DNA from: an uncultured bacterium
Lineage (GTDB): Bacteria > Cyanobacteriota > Vampirovibrionia > Gastranaerophilales > Gastranaerophilaceae
Assembly (NCBI GenBank): GCA_945910925.1
Contig: CAMDZX010000001.1
Location: forward strand, 1 to 33,642
Length of the DNA: 33,642 nt
Reading direction: 5' to 3'
The stretch's first letter is position 1. Each line of letters starts with the position of its first letter. Under the pieces are notes generated by a model. That model worked only from the letters and a program-made list of their open reading frames with translations, had not been told where the DNA came from and ran no database searches. Of the stretch, positions 8,532-16,183 are shown piece by piece. A program made the translations under genes and the position numbers.

Positions 8532-9767
8532 ATGAATGTTAATGATGCGTTGGTTATGATTTTAGCAGGCGGTGAAGGTAAAAGACTCTATCCGCTTACA
8601 AAAGATAGAGCAAAGCCTGCAGTACCGTTTGGCGGACGTTACAGAATTATTGATTTTGTACTTAACAACTTCGTAAACTCCGGATTTAACAGAATAAAAG
8701 TGCTTACCCAATACAAATCAGATTCTCTCAACAAACACCTTGTCAGAGGCTGGGCATTATCACCTTTCTGGAATCAATTTATAGAACTTGTTCCGGCTCA
8801 AATGAGAACAGGCGGAACTTGGTATCAGGGAACTGCTGATGCGGTTTATCAAAATATTCTTCATATTGTGGATGAAGACCCGAAGTATGTATGTGTATTC
8901 GGTGGCGATCACATATACAAGATGGATGTTTCACGCATGCTCAAGTTCCATAAAAAAAATAATGCGGCGTTAACAATTTCCGCAATTCCTATTCCGATTG
9001 AACAAGCATCAGAGTTCGGGATTATGGAGGTTGATGAGAATTGGAGGTTAATCAACTTTGTCGAAAAACCTCAAACCCCACCAAGACCAATGCCTGATAA
9101 CCCTAATATGTGTTTGGCATCAATGGGAAATTACATATTCGACAGGAACATTCTTGTTGAAGCACTGAATCAGGATGCAGAAATCGAACAATCTCATCAC
9201 GATTTTGGGAAAGATGTTATTCCAATGCTTTTAAATCAAGGTAAAAATATTTGTGTATACAATTTTAGCGAAAATAAATTTGCAGGCATGTCGCCACGTG
9301 AAAAGGGTTACTGGAGAGATGTAGGATGCATTGATGCATACTGGCAGGCAAACATGGATTTATTGGCATATGACCCTGAATTAAATCTATATTCAAAAGA
9401 GTGGCCATTAAGGACATTCAATTATAATTATCCGCCTGCTAAATTCATATGGAAAGAAGAAAACAGAGTCGGTATGGCAACAGACTCAATGATTTCCGAA
9501 GGATGTATTGTTTCAGGCGGTATTCTGTCACGTTGCATACTGTCGCCAAAAGTTAAGATTAACAGTTATTCAACAGTTACGGAATCCATCCTGATGGAGA
9601 ATGTTACAATAGGACGTCATTCCGAAATCAGGCGCGCGATAATCGATAAGAACGTTGATATCCCTGAATATACCAGAATAGGTTTTGACAGGGCAGAGGA
9701 TGAAAGACGCGGTTTCTACGTATCAGAAGGCGGAATAACGGTAGTTCCGAAAAACGCAAAATTATAA
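8532..9767 (+). CDS. glgC: Glucose-1-phosphate adenylyltransferase (ADP-glucose pyrophosphorylase)
   Basis: 411 residues, near the usual bacterial length of about 420. It makes ADP-glucose from ATP and glucose-1-phosphate, the committed step of glycogen synthesis. Visible motifs are the nucleotide-binding loop LAGGEGKRLYPLT (11-23), KPAVPFGGRYRIIDF (28-42), GTADAVYQN (100-108), FGGDHIYKMD (123-132), the glucose-1-phosphate region GIMEVDENWRLINFVEKP (163-180) and YWRDVGCIDAYW further on, followed by a left-handed beta-helix C-terminus. I chose ATG at 8532 because AGAGGTGG sits three to four bases upstream; a TTG start six codons earlier would lie across that site. No glgA or branching-enzyme gene is nearby. 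It opens a plus-strand run with a sugar transporter 26 bases downstream. Confidence 0.97.
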   Translation: MNVNDALVMILAGGEGKRLYPLTKDRAKPAVPFGGRYRIIDFVLNNFVNSGFNRIKVLTQYKSDSLNKHLVRGWALSPFWNQFIELVPAQMRTGGTWYQGTADAVYQNILHIVDEDPKYVCVFGGDHIYKMDVSRMLKFHKKNNAALTISAIPIPIEQASEFGIMEVDENWRLINFVEKPQTPPRPMPDNPNMCLASMGNYIFDRNILVEALNQDAEIEQSHHDFGKDVIPMLLNQGKNICVYNFSENKFAGMSPREKGYWRDVGCIDAYWQANMDLLAYDPELNLYSKEWPLRTFNYNYPPAKFIWKEENRVGMATDSMISEGCIVSGGILSRCILSPKVKINSYSTVTESILMENVTIGRHSEIRRAIIDKNVDIPEYTRIGFDRAEDERRGFYVSEGGITVVPKNAKL

Positions 9768-9793
9768 TTAATATTTTATATGGGAGAATGGTG

Positions 9794-11170
9794 ATGGAAG
9801 AAAAAACAGAATTAAAACCGTTTAGTACAGGAAAATTCCTTAATTTCGCATTAGGGTTTTTAGGACTTCAGTTTGCGTGGCAGATGAGAATAATACTTTC
9901 TGCGCCTGTAACAGAAGGACTTGGAGCATCACCATTCATATATGGGATGATTTGGCTTGCAGGCCCGTTTACGGGAATGGTTGTTCAACCGCTTATAGGT
10001 GCAATCAGTGATAATACAAAATCAAGATTTGGCAGACGCCGTCCGTATTTATTTATGGGCGCACTAATTGCAGCGATTGCATTATGGGCATTTCCTAATT
10101 CAGCAAACATTGCAGGATTTTTAGGGCATGTATTCGGATTCCCTATTCCGATTTGGCTCGGATTGGCTATTGCAGCAGCCATGATTTGGATTATTGATGC
10201 TTGTATAAACATTGCTCAAGGTCCATATAGAGCGCTTATTCCTGACGTTGTACCACAAGAACAGCATGCGGTTGCAAATTCATACATAAGTCTTGCTATC
10301 GGATTAGGCTCTGTTATCGCTGCAGGTACTGCACCGTTTTTAAACTATGTTTGTCATTATCAAATGTCCGTTCCCGCACAATTTGTTATGGCGGCTCTTG
10401 CGTTTCTGCTTGCAATGACTTGGACTTGTATGACAATTAAAGAAAAAGACTCAAGAGATAATAAAACAGAAGCTAAGACCGAAAAAACAACAGGATTTTG
10501 GGAAGATTTAAAGAATTTCTTTTTACTCTCTCCTCAAGTCGGCAGAATTTGTCTTATGCAATTCTTCACTTGGATTGGTATGATGTGTTTGATGATATTC
10601 TTTACAAGTTATGCAATTCACACGGTTTATGCAATTCCTGATTTGACCAATATTACACCTGCATTATCCGCTAAGTATGCAGATTTACAGGTTAAAGCCA
10701 CTAACTATTCATCAATTTGTTTTGCGATATTTAACCTCGTATGCTTCTTAATTGCAATTCCTATCGGATACTTGGCGCAAAAATTCGGGAACAAAACAAT
10801 ACACGTAATTTCTTTATTGTCTATGGTAATTGCGTATATAGGTTTGGGTGTATTCAACACTAATCCTGTTCTTGTTGCTGCGTTTATGGCTTTATCGGGT
10901 ATCGGTTGGGCAAGTGTTTGCGCATTGCCTTTTGCTATGCTTTCTAAGTACATCATTCCCGGAACGGAAGGTTCTGTAATGGGTATCTTTAATATCTTCA
11001 TTGCAGGCCCTCAAGTAGTGGTTTGTACACTTGTTTCATGGCTCATCAAGGTTTGTATGTTCGACACTCCTGATGGCGTAAATTACCATTGGGAATATGC
11101 ATTCTACGTCGGTGCGGTATGTTTGGTTCTTGCAGCTTTGACAACTTTAACCGTTAAGGAAAACAAATAG
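9794..11170 (+). CDS. Sugar transporter of the GPH/SLC45 (sucrose-proton symporter-like) group
   Basis: 458 residues with about 12 hydrophobic segments. The N-terminal half has the pattern typical of plant sucrose carriers and animal SLC45 proteins: a first helix with QFAWQMR, then GPFTGMVVQPLIGAISD (57-73) and FGRRRPYLFMG (79-89) in the first cytoplasmic loop. A charged loop near residues 215-240 divides the two six-helix halves. Proton-coupled import of a glucoside such as sucrose or maltose is likely; the exact sugar cannot be read from sequence. ATG at 9794 is preferred because GGGAG ends seven bases before it, whereas the ATG at 9788 almost touches that site. The gene follows glgC by 26 bases, so imported sugar may feed glycogen. 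Confidence 0.88.
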   Translation: MEEKTELKPFSTGKFLNFALGFLGLQFAWQMRIILSAPVTEGLGASPFIYGMIWLAGPFTGMVVQPLIGAISDNTKSRFGRRRPYLFMGALIAAIALWAFPNSANIAGFLGHVFGFPIPIWLGLAIAAAMIWIIDACINIAQGPYRALIPDVVPQEQHAVANSYISLAIGLGSVIAAGTAPFLNYVCHYQMSVPAQFVMAALAFLLAMTWTCMTIKEKDSRDNKTEAKTEKTTGFWEDLKNFFLLSPQVGRICLMQFFTWIGMMCLMIFFTSYAIHTVYAIPDLTNITPALSAKYADLQVKATNYSSICFAIFNLVCFLIAIPIGYLAQKFGNKTIHVISLLSMVIAYIGLGVFNTNPVLVAAFMALSGIGWASVCALPFAMLSKYIIPGTEGSVMGIFNIFIAGPQVVVCTLVSWLIKVCMFDTPDGVNYHWEYAFYVGAVCLVLAALTTLTVKENK

Positions 11171-11171
11171 T

Positions 11172-11687
11172 ATGGCGGAAAGTATAATAATCTTTTCAGG
11201 AAAACAGTATTCAGGGAAAGATACCGCCGCAAAGATACTTCTTGATGAACTCCCTGAGTACAGACGTTGTGCGATGGGAGATATCATCAAGTTAGAATAC
11301 GGCAAAAAACATGACCTTACTTATGAAGAAATTGAGAAAAATAAGTCTAAATACCGAGCAGGACTTATTGAACTTGGCAATTGGGGACGTGCGCAATCTC
11401 CTGATTATTGGCTGGATAAAATAGTTCAATCCGAAGGGAAAATCATAGTAACCGATGTAAGAGTTCCTCATGAGTATGAAGTATTTAAAAACGCAGGTGC
11501 AATTGCAATAAGAATAGAAGCATCAAGAGATGTACGTGCTAAAAGAGGTGAGCTTGTCGGAGAAAATGATATAACTGAAACAGGACTGGATGATATAACT
11601 GATTGGAATTATGTCATTGAAAACAATTCTTCATATGACGAGTTGAAAACAAAAGTTCTTGCCCTGAAAAAACTAATACAGAATTAA
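11172..11687 (+). CDS. P-loop kinase resembling phosphomevalonate/deoxynucleotide kinases
   Basis: 171 residues. The Walker A loop is GKQYSGKDT (10-18), of the GKxxSGKD form seen in animal-type phosphomevalonate kinase and in phage deoxynucleoside monophosphate kinase. Further matches to what I remember of the animal enzyme are a KxxYxxxHxL stretch (40-49), a LIxxGxxxR region (65-73), TDVR (94-97, like SDTRR) and GLDDITDWNYVIENN near 138-152 (like GLDNFGDFDWVIENH). The fold is therefore fairly certain and the substrate is not. Bacteria related to Cyanobacteria normally make isoprenoids by the MEP route, so a nucleotide or another small phosphate ester is at least as likely as phosphomevalonate. 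The start is one base after the transporter's stop, and AAGGA lies inside that gene's end, so translation is probably coupled. Confidence 0.75.
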   Translation: MAESIIIFSGKQYSGKDTAAKILLDELPEYRRCAMGDIIKLEYGKKHDLTYEEIEKNKSKYRAGLIELGNWGRAQSPDYWLDKIVQSEGKIIVTDVRVPHEYEVFKNAGAIAIRIEASRDVRAKRGELVGENDITETGLDDITDWNYVIENNSSYDELKTKVLALKKLIQN

Positions 11688-11690
11688 TAT

Positions 11691-11719
11691 TTTTGCAGTA
11701 AGATAAAGATATTGCAAAA
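11691..11719 (+). promoter_or_regulatory. Inverted repeat before the glycosyltransferase gene
   Basis: Arms TTTTGCA (11691-11697) and TGCAAAA (11713-11719) with a 15-base loop, lying between the kinase stop and the AGAGGGG ribosome-binding site at 11722-11728. There is no T-run after it. It may be a leader hairpin or an operator; support is structural only. Confidence 0.25.
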
Positions 11720-11733
11720 TAAGAGGGGATGAA

Positions 11734-12630
11734 ATGAAAACTTTAGATATAATTGTGCCTGTTTATAATGAAGAAGATTGCTTAGAGGAGATGTTTAGCC
11801 GTTTATGCAGGGTCAAGAATTCACTTGTCGGAATAGTTGATATACGTTTTTTATTTGTCAACGATGGTTCAAAAGATAAAAGCGAAGAAATTTTACGCGG
11901 GTTCGCACAAAATAATCCATATGTCAAAGTTGTTAATTTTGTCAGAAATTTTGGGCATCAGGTTGCGGTTACGGCGGGTATTAATCTTACAGATGCTGAT
12001 TATGCCGTTATTATTGATGCGGATTTACAAGACCCGCCTGAACTCATTGTTGATATGTATAACAAGGCACAGGAAGGGTTTGATATTGTTTACGGGAAAC
12101 GGTTAAAACGTGAAAAAGAAACCGCATTCAAAAAAGTTACGGCATTCGGTTTTTACAGGGTTTTGAATTTCTTGTGCAATCTAAACATTCCAAAGGATAC
12201 AGGAGATTTCAGATTAATTACAAGAAACGTTATAGATGTTCTCAAAAACATGCCTGAACACAATCGTTTTATACGTGGCATGGTGCCTTGGACAGGGTTT
12301 AAATCTGCACCGATTGAATTTGACAGAGAAGAAAGATTTGCAGGAGAAACACATTATCCGCTTAAAGCAATGTTTAAACTTGCAACAAACGCTATTTTCT
12401 CATTCTCAACGAAACCGCTAAAAATGATTAATTATCTTGCGTGCGTTCTTGTTGTGTGTGCCTTATATTCACTTATCAGATTGAATATGATATCGGCAAC
12501 AATTCTGTTTTGTACCGCTTTACAACTGTTTGCAACAGGTATTGTAGGTGCGTATATCGGAAGAATTTATGAAGAAGCCCTTGCAAGACCTTTATACATA
12601 ATAAAAGACAAATATAATATCGGGGAATAG
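11734..12630 (+). CDS. Family 2 glycosyltransferase, polyprenyl-phosphate sugar synthase (DPM1/GtrB/ArnC-like)
   Basis: 298 residues. The catalytic domain (1-225) starts IIVPVYNEE (6-14), has VNDGSKDKS (42-50), the metal-binding DADLQDPPE (95-103), DTGDFRL (155-161) and ERFAGETHYPLKAM (200-213). Two membrane helices follow (about 232-250 and 254-276), as in GtrB and cyanobacterial Dpm1-like enzymes. Such proteins move a sugar from a nucleotide carrier to undecaprenyl phosphate on the cytoplasmic face. The next gene begins immediately after the stop and encodes a PMT/ArnT-like enzyme that would use the lipid-linked sugar on the other face. The start has AGAGGGG five bases upstream. Which sugar is used (glucose, mannose, aminoarabinose) cannot be told. 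Confidence 0.93.
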   Translation: MKTLDIIVPVYNEEDCLEEMFSRLCRVKNSLVGIVDIRFLFVNDGSKDKSEEILRGFAQNNPYVKVVNFVRNFGHQVAVTAGINLTDADYAVIIDADLQDPPELIVDMYNKAQEGFDIVYGKRLKREKETAFKKVTAFGFYRVLNFLCNLNIPKDTGDFRLITRNVIDVLKNMPEHNRFIRGMVPWTGFKSAPIEFDREERFAGETHYPLKAMFKLATNAIFSFSTKPLKMINYLACVLVVCALYSLIRLNMISATILFCTALQLFATGIVGAYIGRIYEEALARPLYIIKDKYNIGE

Positions 12631-14058
12631 ATGATTAATAAAATAAAACAATTTTATAATGAACATCCCGAAAGATTTTATCTTATTCTTTTGGGAATTT
12701 TTGCGTTTATCTTTTTGGCTGCAGGCATGTGGTATTATCCGCTTGTGGATGTCGATGAAACAAGATATGCCGTTATGTCAAGAGATTTAATCGGGCATAA
12801 TTGGAATTTCTTGATGCTTAACGGAGTGCCGTTTATAGAAAAACCTCCGCTTTATTTTTGGCTGACAGCGTTATCCATAAAACTATTCGGATTTCATGAA
12901 TGGGCAATAAGAGTTCCTACTTTGATTTTGTCAGTTATTACCGTTTATTTTACATATTACGTCGGAAAAGTTGTTAAAAGCCCTAAATTCGGATTCTATG
13001 CCGCATCAATTCTTATGATTAACGCATATTTTGTTATGCTTACACGTGTAGCAATTATAGATATGGTATTCACAGCTTTTTTAACATGGACTATATACTG
13101 TGGATTTTTAACTGATTTTGTAAGAGAAAAATATAAAAAATACTTGTGGTTTGCTTTTTATGTTTGTATGTCTTTTGCCTTTCTTGCTAAAGGTCTGCTG
13201 GCAATTGTATTTCCTTGTATGATAATCGGACTTCACAGAATATTAACAAAATCTGTAAAAGAGATTTTCAGACCCGTTAATATAATTCCCGGAGTATTGG
13301 TATTTCTGCTAATAAACTTACCTTGGCACTTTGCAATGTATAAACAGTATGGATATGAATTTATCTGGGTTTATTTTATTTTACATCACTTTGAAAGACT
13401 TGTTGATGCGGATTCTCTCGGGAAAACACGACCTTTCTTATACTTTATACCCGTGTTTTTCATAGGGTTCCTGCCTTGGTCAATAAACTTTATAGGCAGT
13501 ATTGTTGATTTCTTCAAAAATAAATTGTTCAAGAATCCTGTGATGCTGTTTTTTTGCTTGTATTTTGTTGTAATTTTTGGAATTTTTAGTTTTGCAAGCG
13601 GTAAATTACCAACTTATGTTTTGCCTGCTGTGCCACCGGCAGCGTTTTTAACTGCAAATTTTATATATGACAGAGATAAGAATTGGTTTAAAATACCTAT
13701 ATATTTTGGTTTCGTTGGTGTAATAGTTGCTGTGGTATTACTAAAAACAGTTGTATACACAGGCGGAATGAGTGAGTTGGTTGAATTTTCAAAACAAGCA
13801 CAGGCTTCCGAATATCACTTGATTACGTACGACATGCCTGTTAAGCCTTCAATTTTTCTTCATTATATAAAAGATAATGCGGATTTAATATTAGAAGATA
13901 ACTTATCAGAACTAAAAAAGGCAGTCACAAAAAATCCTAAATCTATGATTATTGTAAAAAGAAAAAATATGACTAATTCAACAGCAAAAATATTTATAAA
14001 AGATAACTTTTCTCTTATACACACAAGTAAGAAATACGAACTTTACAGAAATAATTAG
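12631..14058 (+). CDS. PMT/ArnT-like (GT83) membrane glycosyltransferase
   Basis: 475 residues with an N-terminal membrane helix (about 17-34) followed by the external loop motif DVDETRYAVMSRDL (40-53), where Asp/Glu serve catalysis in this clan, then EKPPLYFWLTALSIKLFG (70-87), the signature of ArnT-like enzymes. About ten more hydrophobic segments follow, ending in a ~110-residue soluble tail. The family transfers a sugar from polyprenyl phosphate to lipid A, glycan or protein at the periplasmic face. ATG directly follows the TAG of the GtrB-like gene, with GGGGA four bases upstream inside that gene, so the two are translationally coupled and probably act in sequence. The stop overlaps by two bases the stop of the convergent 293-aa gene, leaving no room for a terminator. 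Confidence 0.92.
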   Translation: MINKIKQFYNEHPERFYLILLGIFAFIFLAAGMWYYPLVDVDETRYAVMSRDLIGHNWNFLMLNGVPFIEKPPLYFWLTALSIKLFGFHEWAIRVPTLILSVITVYFTYYVGKVVKSPKFGFYAASILMINAYFVMLTRVAIIDMVFTAFLTWTIYCGFLTDFVREKYKKYLWFAFYVCMSFAFLAKGLLAIVFPCMIIGLHRILTKSVKEIFRPVNIIPGVLVFLLINLPWHFAMYKQYGYEFIWVYFILHHFERLVDADSLGKTRPFLYFIPVFFIGFLPWSINFIGSIVDFFKNKLFKNPVMLFFCLYFVVIFGIFSFASGKLPTYVLPAVPPAAFLTANFIYDRDKNWFKIPIYFGFVGVIVAVVLLKTVVYTGGMSELVEFSKQAQASEYHLITYDMPVKPSIFLHYIKDNADLILEDNLSELKKAVTKNPKSMIIVKRKNMTNSTAKIFIKDNFSLIHTSKKYELYRNN

Positions 14059-14936
14059 AAATTACTACGTAATTTTTTTAGTAATTTTTCACTATACGGA
14101 GAGCCTTCTTTTGCAAAATCATAATAATAATTGTGTACATTAGATGAAGGTATTGTTAAAATATTGTACATACGTTCCTTAATATTATTTGGTATAATTT
14201 GTTTGTCCGTCCCCACACACTTATCGCCTGAGTATAGAAATATTGTATTAACAGGTGTATCATTATTTGTTGTCATTATTAAGACAGGTTCACCATTTTT
14301 TTGAGTATGATAAGTTAAATTTTTACAATCTTTACCTTTTTCATATATAGTTACATTATACTTTTTAGAATCAACTTTTGTTCGTCTGTAACATTTAACA
14401 AGATATTTTTCTTCGTTATTAAGAATTTCAAGATTATTTAAAAGATTATCACCCTTATAGGCTTTCATATCTACAAGAATATATTTCCCATTAACCATTT
14501 GCTCTTTTTTAGAAATAATACGTTGTATTATCTTCGCACCATCAAGAACTACTGTTTCACGATATTTAAATTTACCTTCATATCTGTCAAAATTAATTCT
14601 AACTTTTCCATTTTTTAAACGTACTTGCGACTGAGAAGTTAATTTATTTCCAATAAGTGGCTGATATTTACGCAATTTGTCCAACGAACCTGCTATATTA
14701 CCCTTACGGCGAATTAAAAATTCAGGCAAAAAAAGAATAGCCGCAAATATTACTCCTGAAGCAATTGTAGTTATAAAGTTATTTTTAATAGCACTATCAT
14801 TACTTCTTTTTTTCTCAAATACATCTTCTTTACGTTCTGTATTTAATGGTTGATTTACTACAGCTTGAGGTTTTACCGTTTGATTTTTTTCTGCTGCCCT
14901 TAATATAAAACTGTTACTGTATCCATCAATTGTCAT
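14055..14936 (-). CDS. Membrane-anchored protein of unknown function
   Basis: 293 residues. Residues 1-50 are hydrophilic and flexible, with basic and acidic patches; one membrane helix is seen at about 54-75 (FITTIASGVIFAAILFLPEFL) followed by RRK, which by the positive-inside rule would put the C-terminal ~215 residues in the cytoplasm. That part looks beta-rich, Lys/Asn/Tyr-rich, with two or three Cys. No family is recognised. ATG at 14936 is chosen because AAGGTGA lies seven bases before it and a TATAAT box is at 14957-14962; the longer frame's GTG at 14954 would lie at or above the start of transcription. The gene is transcribed divergently from efp and ends tail-to-tail, with overlapping stops, against the PMT-like gene. 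Confidence 0.75.
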   Translation of the reverse strand: MTIDGYSNSFILRAAEKNQTVKPQAVVNQPLNTERKEDVFEKKRSNDSAIKNNFITTIASGVIFAAILFLPEFLIRRKGNIAGSLDKLRKYQPLIGNKLTSQSQVRLKNGKVRINFDRYEGKFKYRETVVLDGAKIIQRIISKKEQMVNGKYILVDMKAYKGDNLLNNLEILNNEEKYLVKCYRRTKVDSKKYNVTIYEKGKDCKNLTYHTQKNGEPVLIMTTNNDTPVNTIFLYSGDKCVGTDKQIIPNNIKERMYNILTIPSSNVHNYYYDFAKEGSPYSEKLLKKLRSNF

Positions 14937-14956
14937 AAATTCACCTTGTTCCACTT

Positions 14957-14962
14957 ATTATA
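14957..14962 (-). promoter_or_regulatory. Likely -10 element for the 293-aa gene
   Basis: TATAAT on the minus strand, 20 bases upstream of the ATG at 14936, placing the transcript start near 14950. It helps to decide between the GTG and ATG starts. The -35 region is poor. Confidence 0.45.
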
Positions 14963-15015
14963 AAAAACTAAAAAATATTTTTTGCCGATAAATAAACAAT
15001 AATTTACAATTTAGT

Positions 15016-15043
15016 TTGAAAATTCACGTGTTTATGATATTAT
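15016..15043 (+). promoter_or_regulatory. Promoter of the efp-accB-accC operon
   Basis: TTGAAA (15016-15021), a 16-base spacer and TATTAT (15038-15043) match a housekeeping sigma promoter at most positions. Transcription would begin near 15050, giving a leader of about 29 bases with AAAGGAG at 15067-15073. Confidence 0.6.
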
Positions 15044-15078
15044 CAGTAAAAAAGTATGACATATTTAAAGGAGTTTTT

Positions 15079-15636
15079 ATGATTTCTGTAAACGATCTTA
15101 AGACAGGTTTGACACTACAATTAGATAACGGGCTTTGGTCTGTTGTAGAATTTCTACACGTAAAGCCGGGTAAAGGTGCGGCTTTTGTACGTTCAAAACT
15201 AAAAAACGTAGAAACAGGACAAGTTGTTGAAAAAACATTCCGTGCCGGTGAAAAAGTTGCAAAAGCTACGCTCGATAGACGCGAAATGCAATATTTGTAC
15301 AAAGAAGGTAACGATTTCGTTATGATGGATATGGAATCTTATGAACAAATGCCTGTTCCTGAAGCACATATCGGTGACGGGGTAAAATACCTGAAAGAAA
15401 ATATGAATGTTCAAGTTCTTTTCCACGATGGCAAAATTATCGGACTTGATATTCCTGCTCACGTTGAGTTGGAAGTCGTTGATACACCACCATCAGAAAA
15501 AGGTAACACATCTCAAGGCGGTACTAAACCTGCAAAACTTGAAACAGGTGCAGTTGTAAACGTTCCATTCTTTATCGCAAATGGAGATATTATCAGAGTC
15601 GATACAAGATCAAACGAATATCTTGATCGTTGTTAG
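15079..15636 (+). CDS. efp: Elongation factor P
   Basis: 185 residues, the normal length. EF-P binds between the P and E sites of the ribosome and relieves stalling at polyproline. The N-terminal KOW-like domain holds the tip loop HVKPGKG (27-33), whose lysine K32 is the position modified in many bacteria; no modification gene (epmA/epmB) is in this window. The OB domains and the C-terminal NGDIIRVDTRSNEYLDR end are intact. The start at 15079 is set by AAAGGAG five bases upstream and by alignment to the family start; longer frames from 15016 begin inside the promoter. accB follows after 21 bases, an order common in Cyanobacteria and Firmicutes. Confidence 0.98.
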   Translation: MISVNDLKTGLTLQLDNGLWSVVEFLHVKPGKGAAFVRSKLKNVETGQVVEKTFRAGEKVAKATLDRREMQYLYKEGNDFVMMDMESYEQMPVPEAHIGDGVKYLKENMNVQVLFHDGKIIGLDIPAHVELEVVDTPPSEKGNTSQGGTKPAKLETGAVVNVPFFIANGDIIRVDTRSNEYLDRC

Positions 15637-15657
15637 TAATAAAAAGGACATTAAAAA

Positions 15658-16116
15658 ATGAAATTTGAAACAGATTATATAGAAAAACTTGCAAAAATAA
15701 TTTCGGATAATGGTTTAACCGAAATTTCGTTGGAAAATGGCGAACAAGCGATTACTATTCGCAAGGATTTACCTGAAGTAACGGTTTCTCAGGCGATGCC
15801 GGTTGCTGCGGCAACTCCTGTTTTATCGGCAGCACCTGCTCCTGTTGAAACAAAATCAACAGAAAGTACAGTTGCACACAAAGGTAATGCTATTACTTCA
15901 CCTATGGTTGGGACATTCTATGCTGCATCCTCACCTGAAGCGTCACCTTTTGTAACAGAAGGTAAAACAATTTCTAAAGGTGACGTTGTTTGTATAGTAG
16001 AAGCAATGAAATTGATGAACGAAATTGAATCCGAGTTCTCAGGTACTGTTACTGAAATTTGTGTAAAAGACGGACAACCTGTAGAATACGGGCAAGTTCT
16101 TATGTATGTTGAATAG
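15658..16116 (+). CDS. accB: Biotin carboxyl carrier protein of acetyl-CoA carboxylase
   Basis: 152 residues. The N-terminal ~40 residues are a helical part, followed by an Ala/Pro/Thr-rich linker (about 40-75) and the biotinyl domain (about 78-152) with SPMVGTFYAASSPEA (81-95) and EAMKLMNEIES (115-125); biotin is attached at K118. The protein carries CO2 between AccC and the carboxyltransferase in the first step of fatty acid synthesis. AAAGG upstream gives a normal start. A strong hairpin follows 12 bases after the stop, before accC. Confidence 0.98.
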   Translation: MKFETDYIEKLAKIISDNGLTEISLENGEQAITIRKDLPEVTVSQAMPVAAATPVLSAAPAPVETKSTESTVAHKGNAITSPMVGTFYAASSPEASPFVTEGKTISKGDVVCIVEAMKLMNEIESEFSGTVTEICVKDGQPVEYGQVLMYVE

Positions 16117-16128
16117 TTAGTTTTGTAT

Positions 16129-16155
16129 GAGGCTGATATTTTGTCAGCCTCTTTT
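16129..16155 (+). terminator. Intrinsic terminator/attenuator between accB and accC
   Basis: GAGGCTGA (16129-16136), a seven-base loop, TCAGCCTC (16144-16151) and then TTTT plus further AT-rich sequence. The eight-pair stem is perfect and GC-containing, one of the clearest terminators in the window, and it stands inside what should be one operon. No promoter is visible between it and accC, so it probably lets part of the transcripts through. Confidence 0.8.
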
Positions 16156-16183
16156 ATAATTTTAAATTGGGAAAAAGATAATT

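Noticed and set aside
15016..15078. Longer EF-P start
   Set aside because: It begins at the -35 hexamer, and the family N-terminus matches ATG at 15079.
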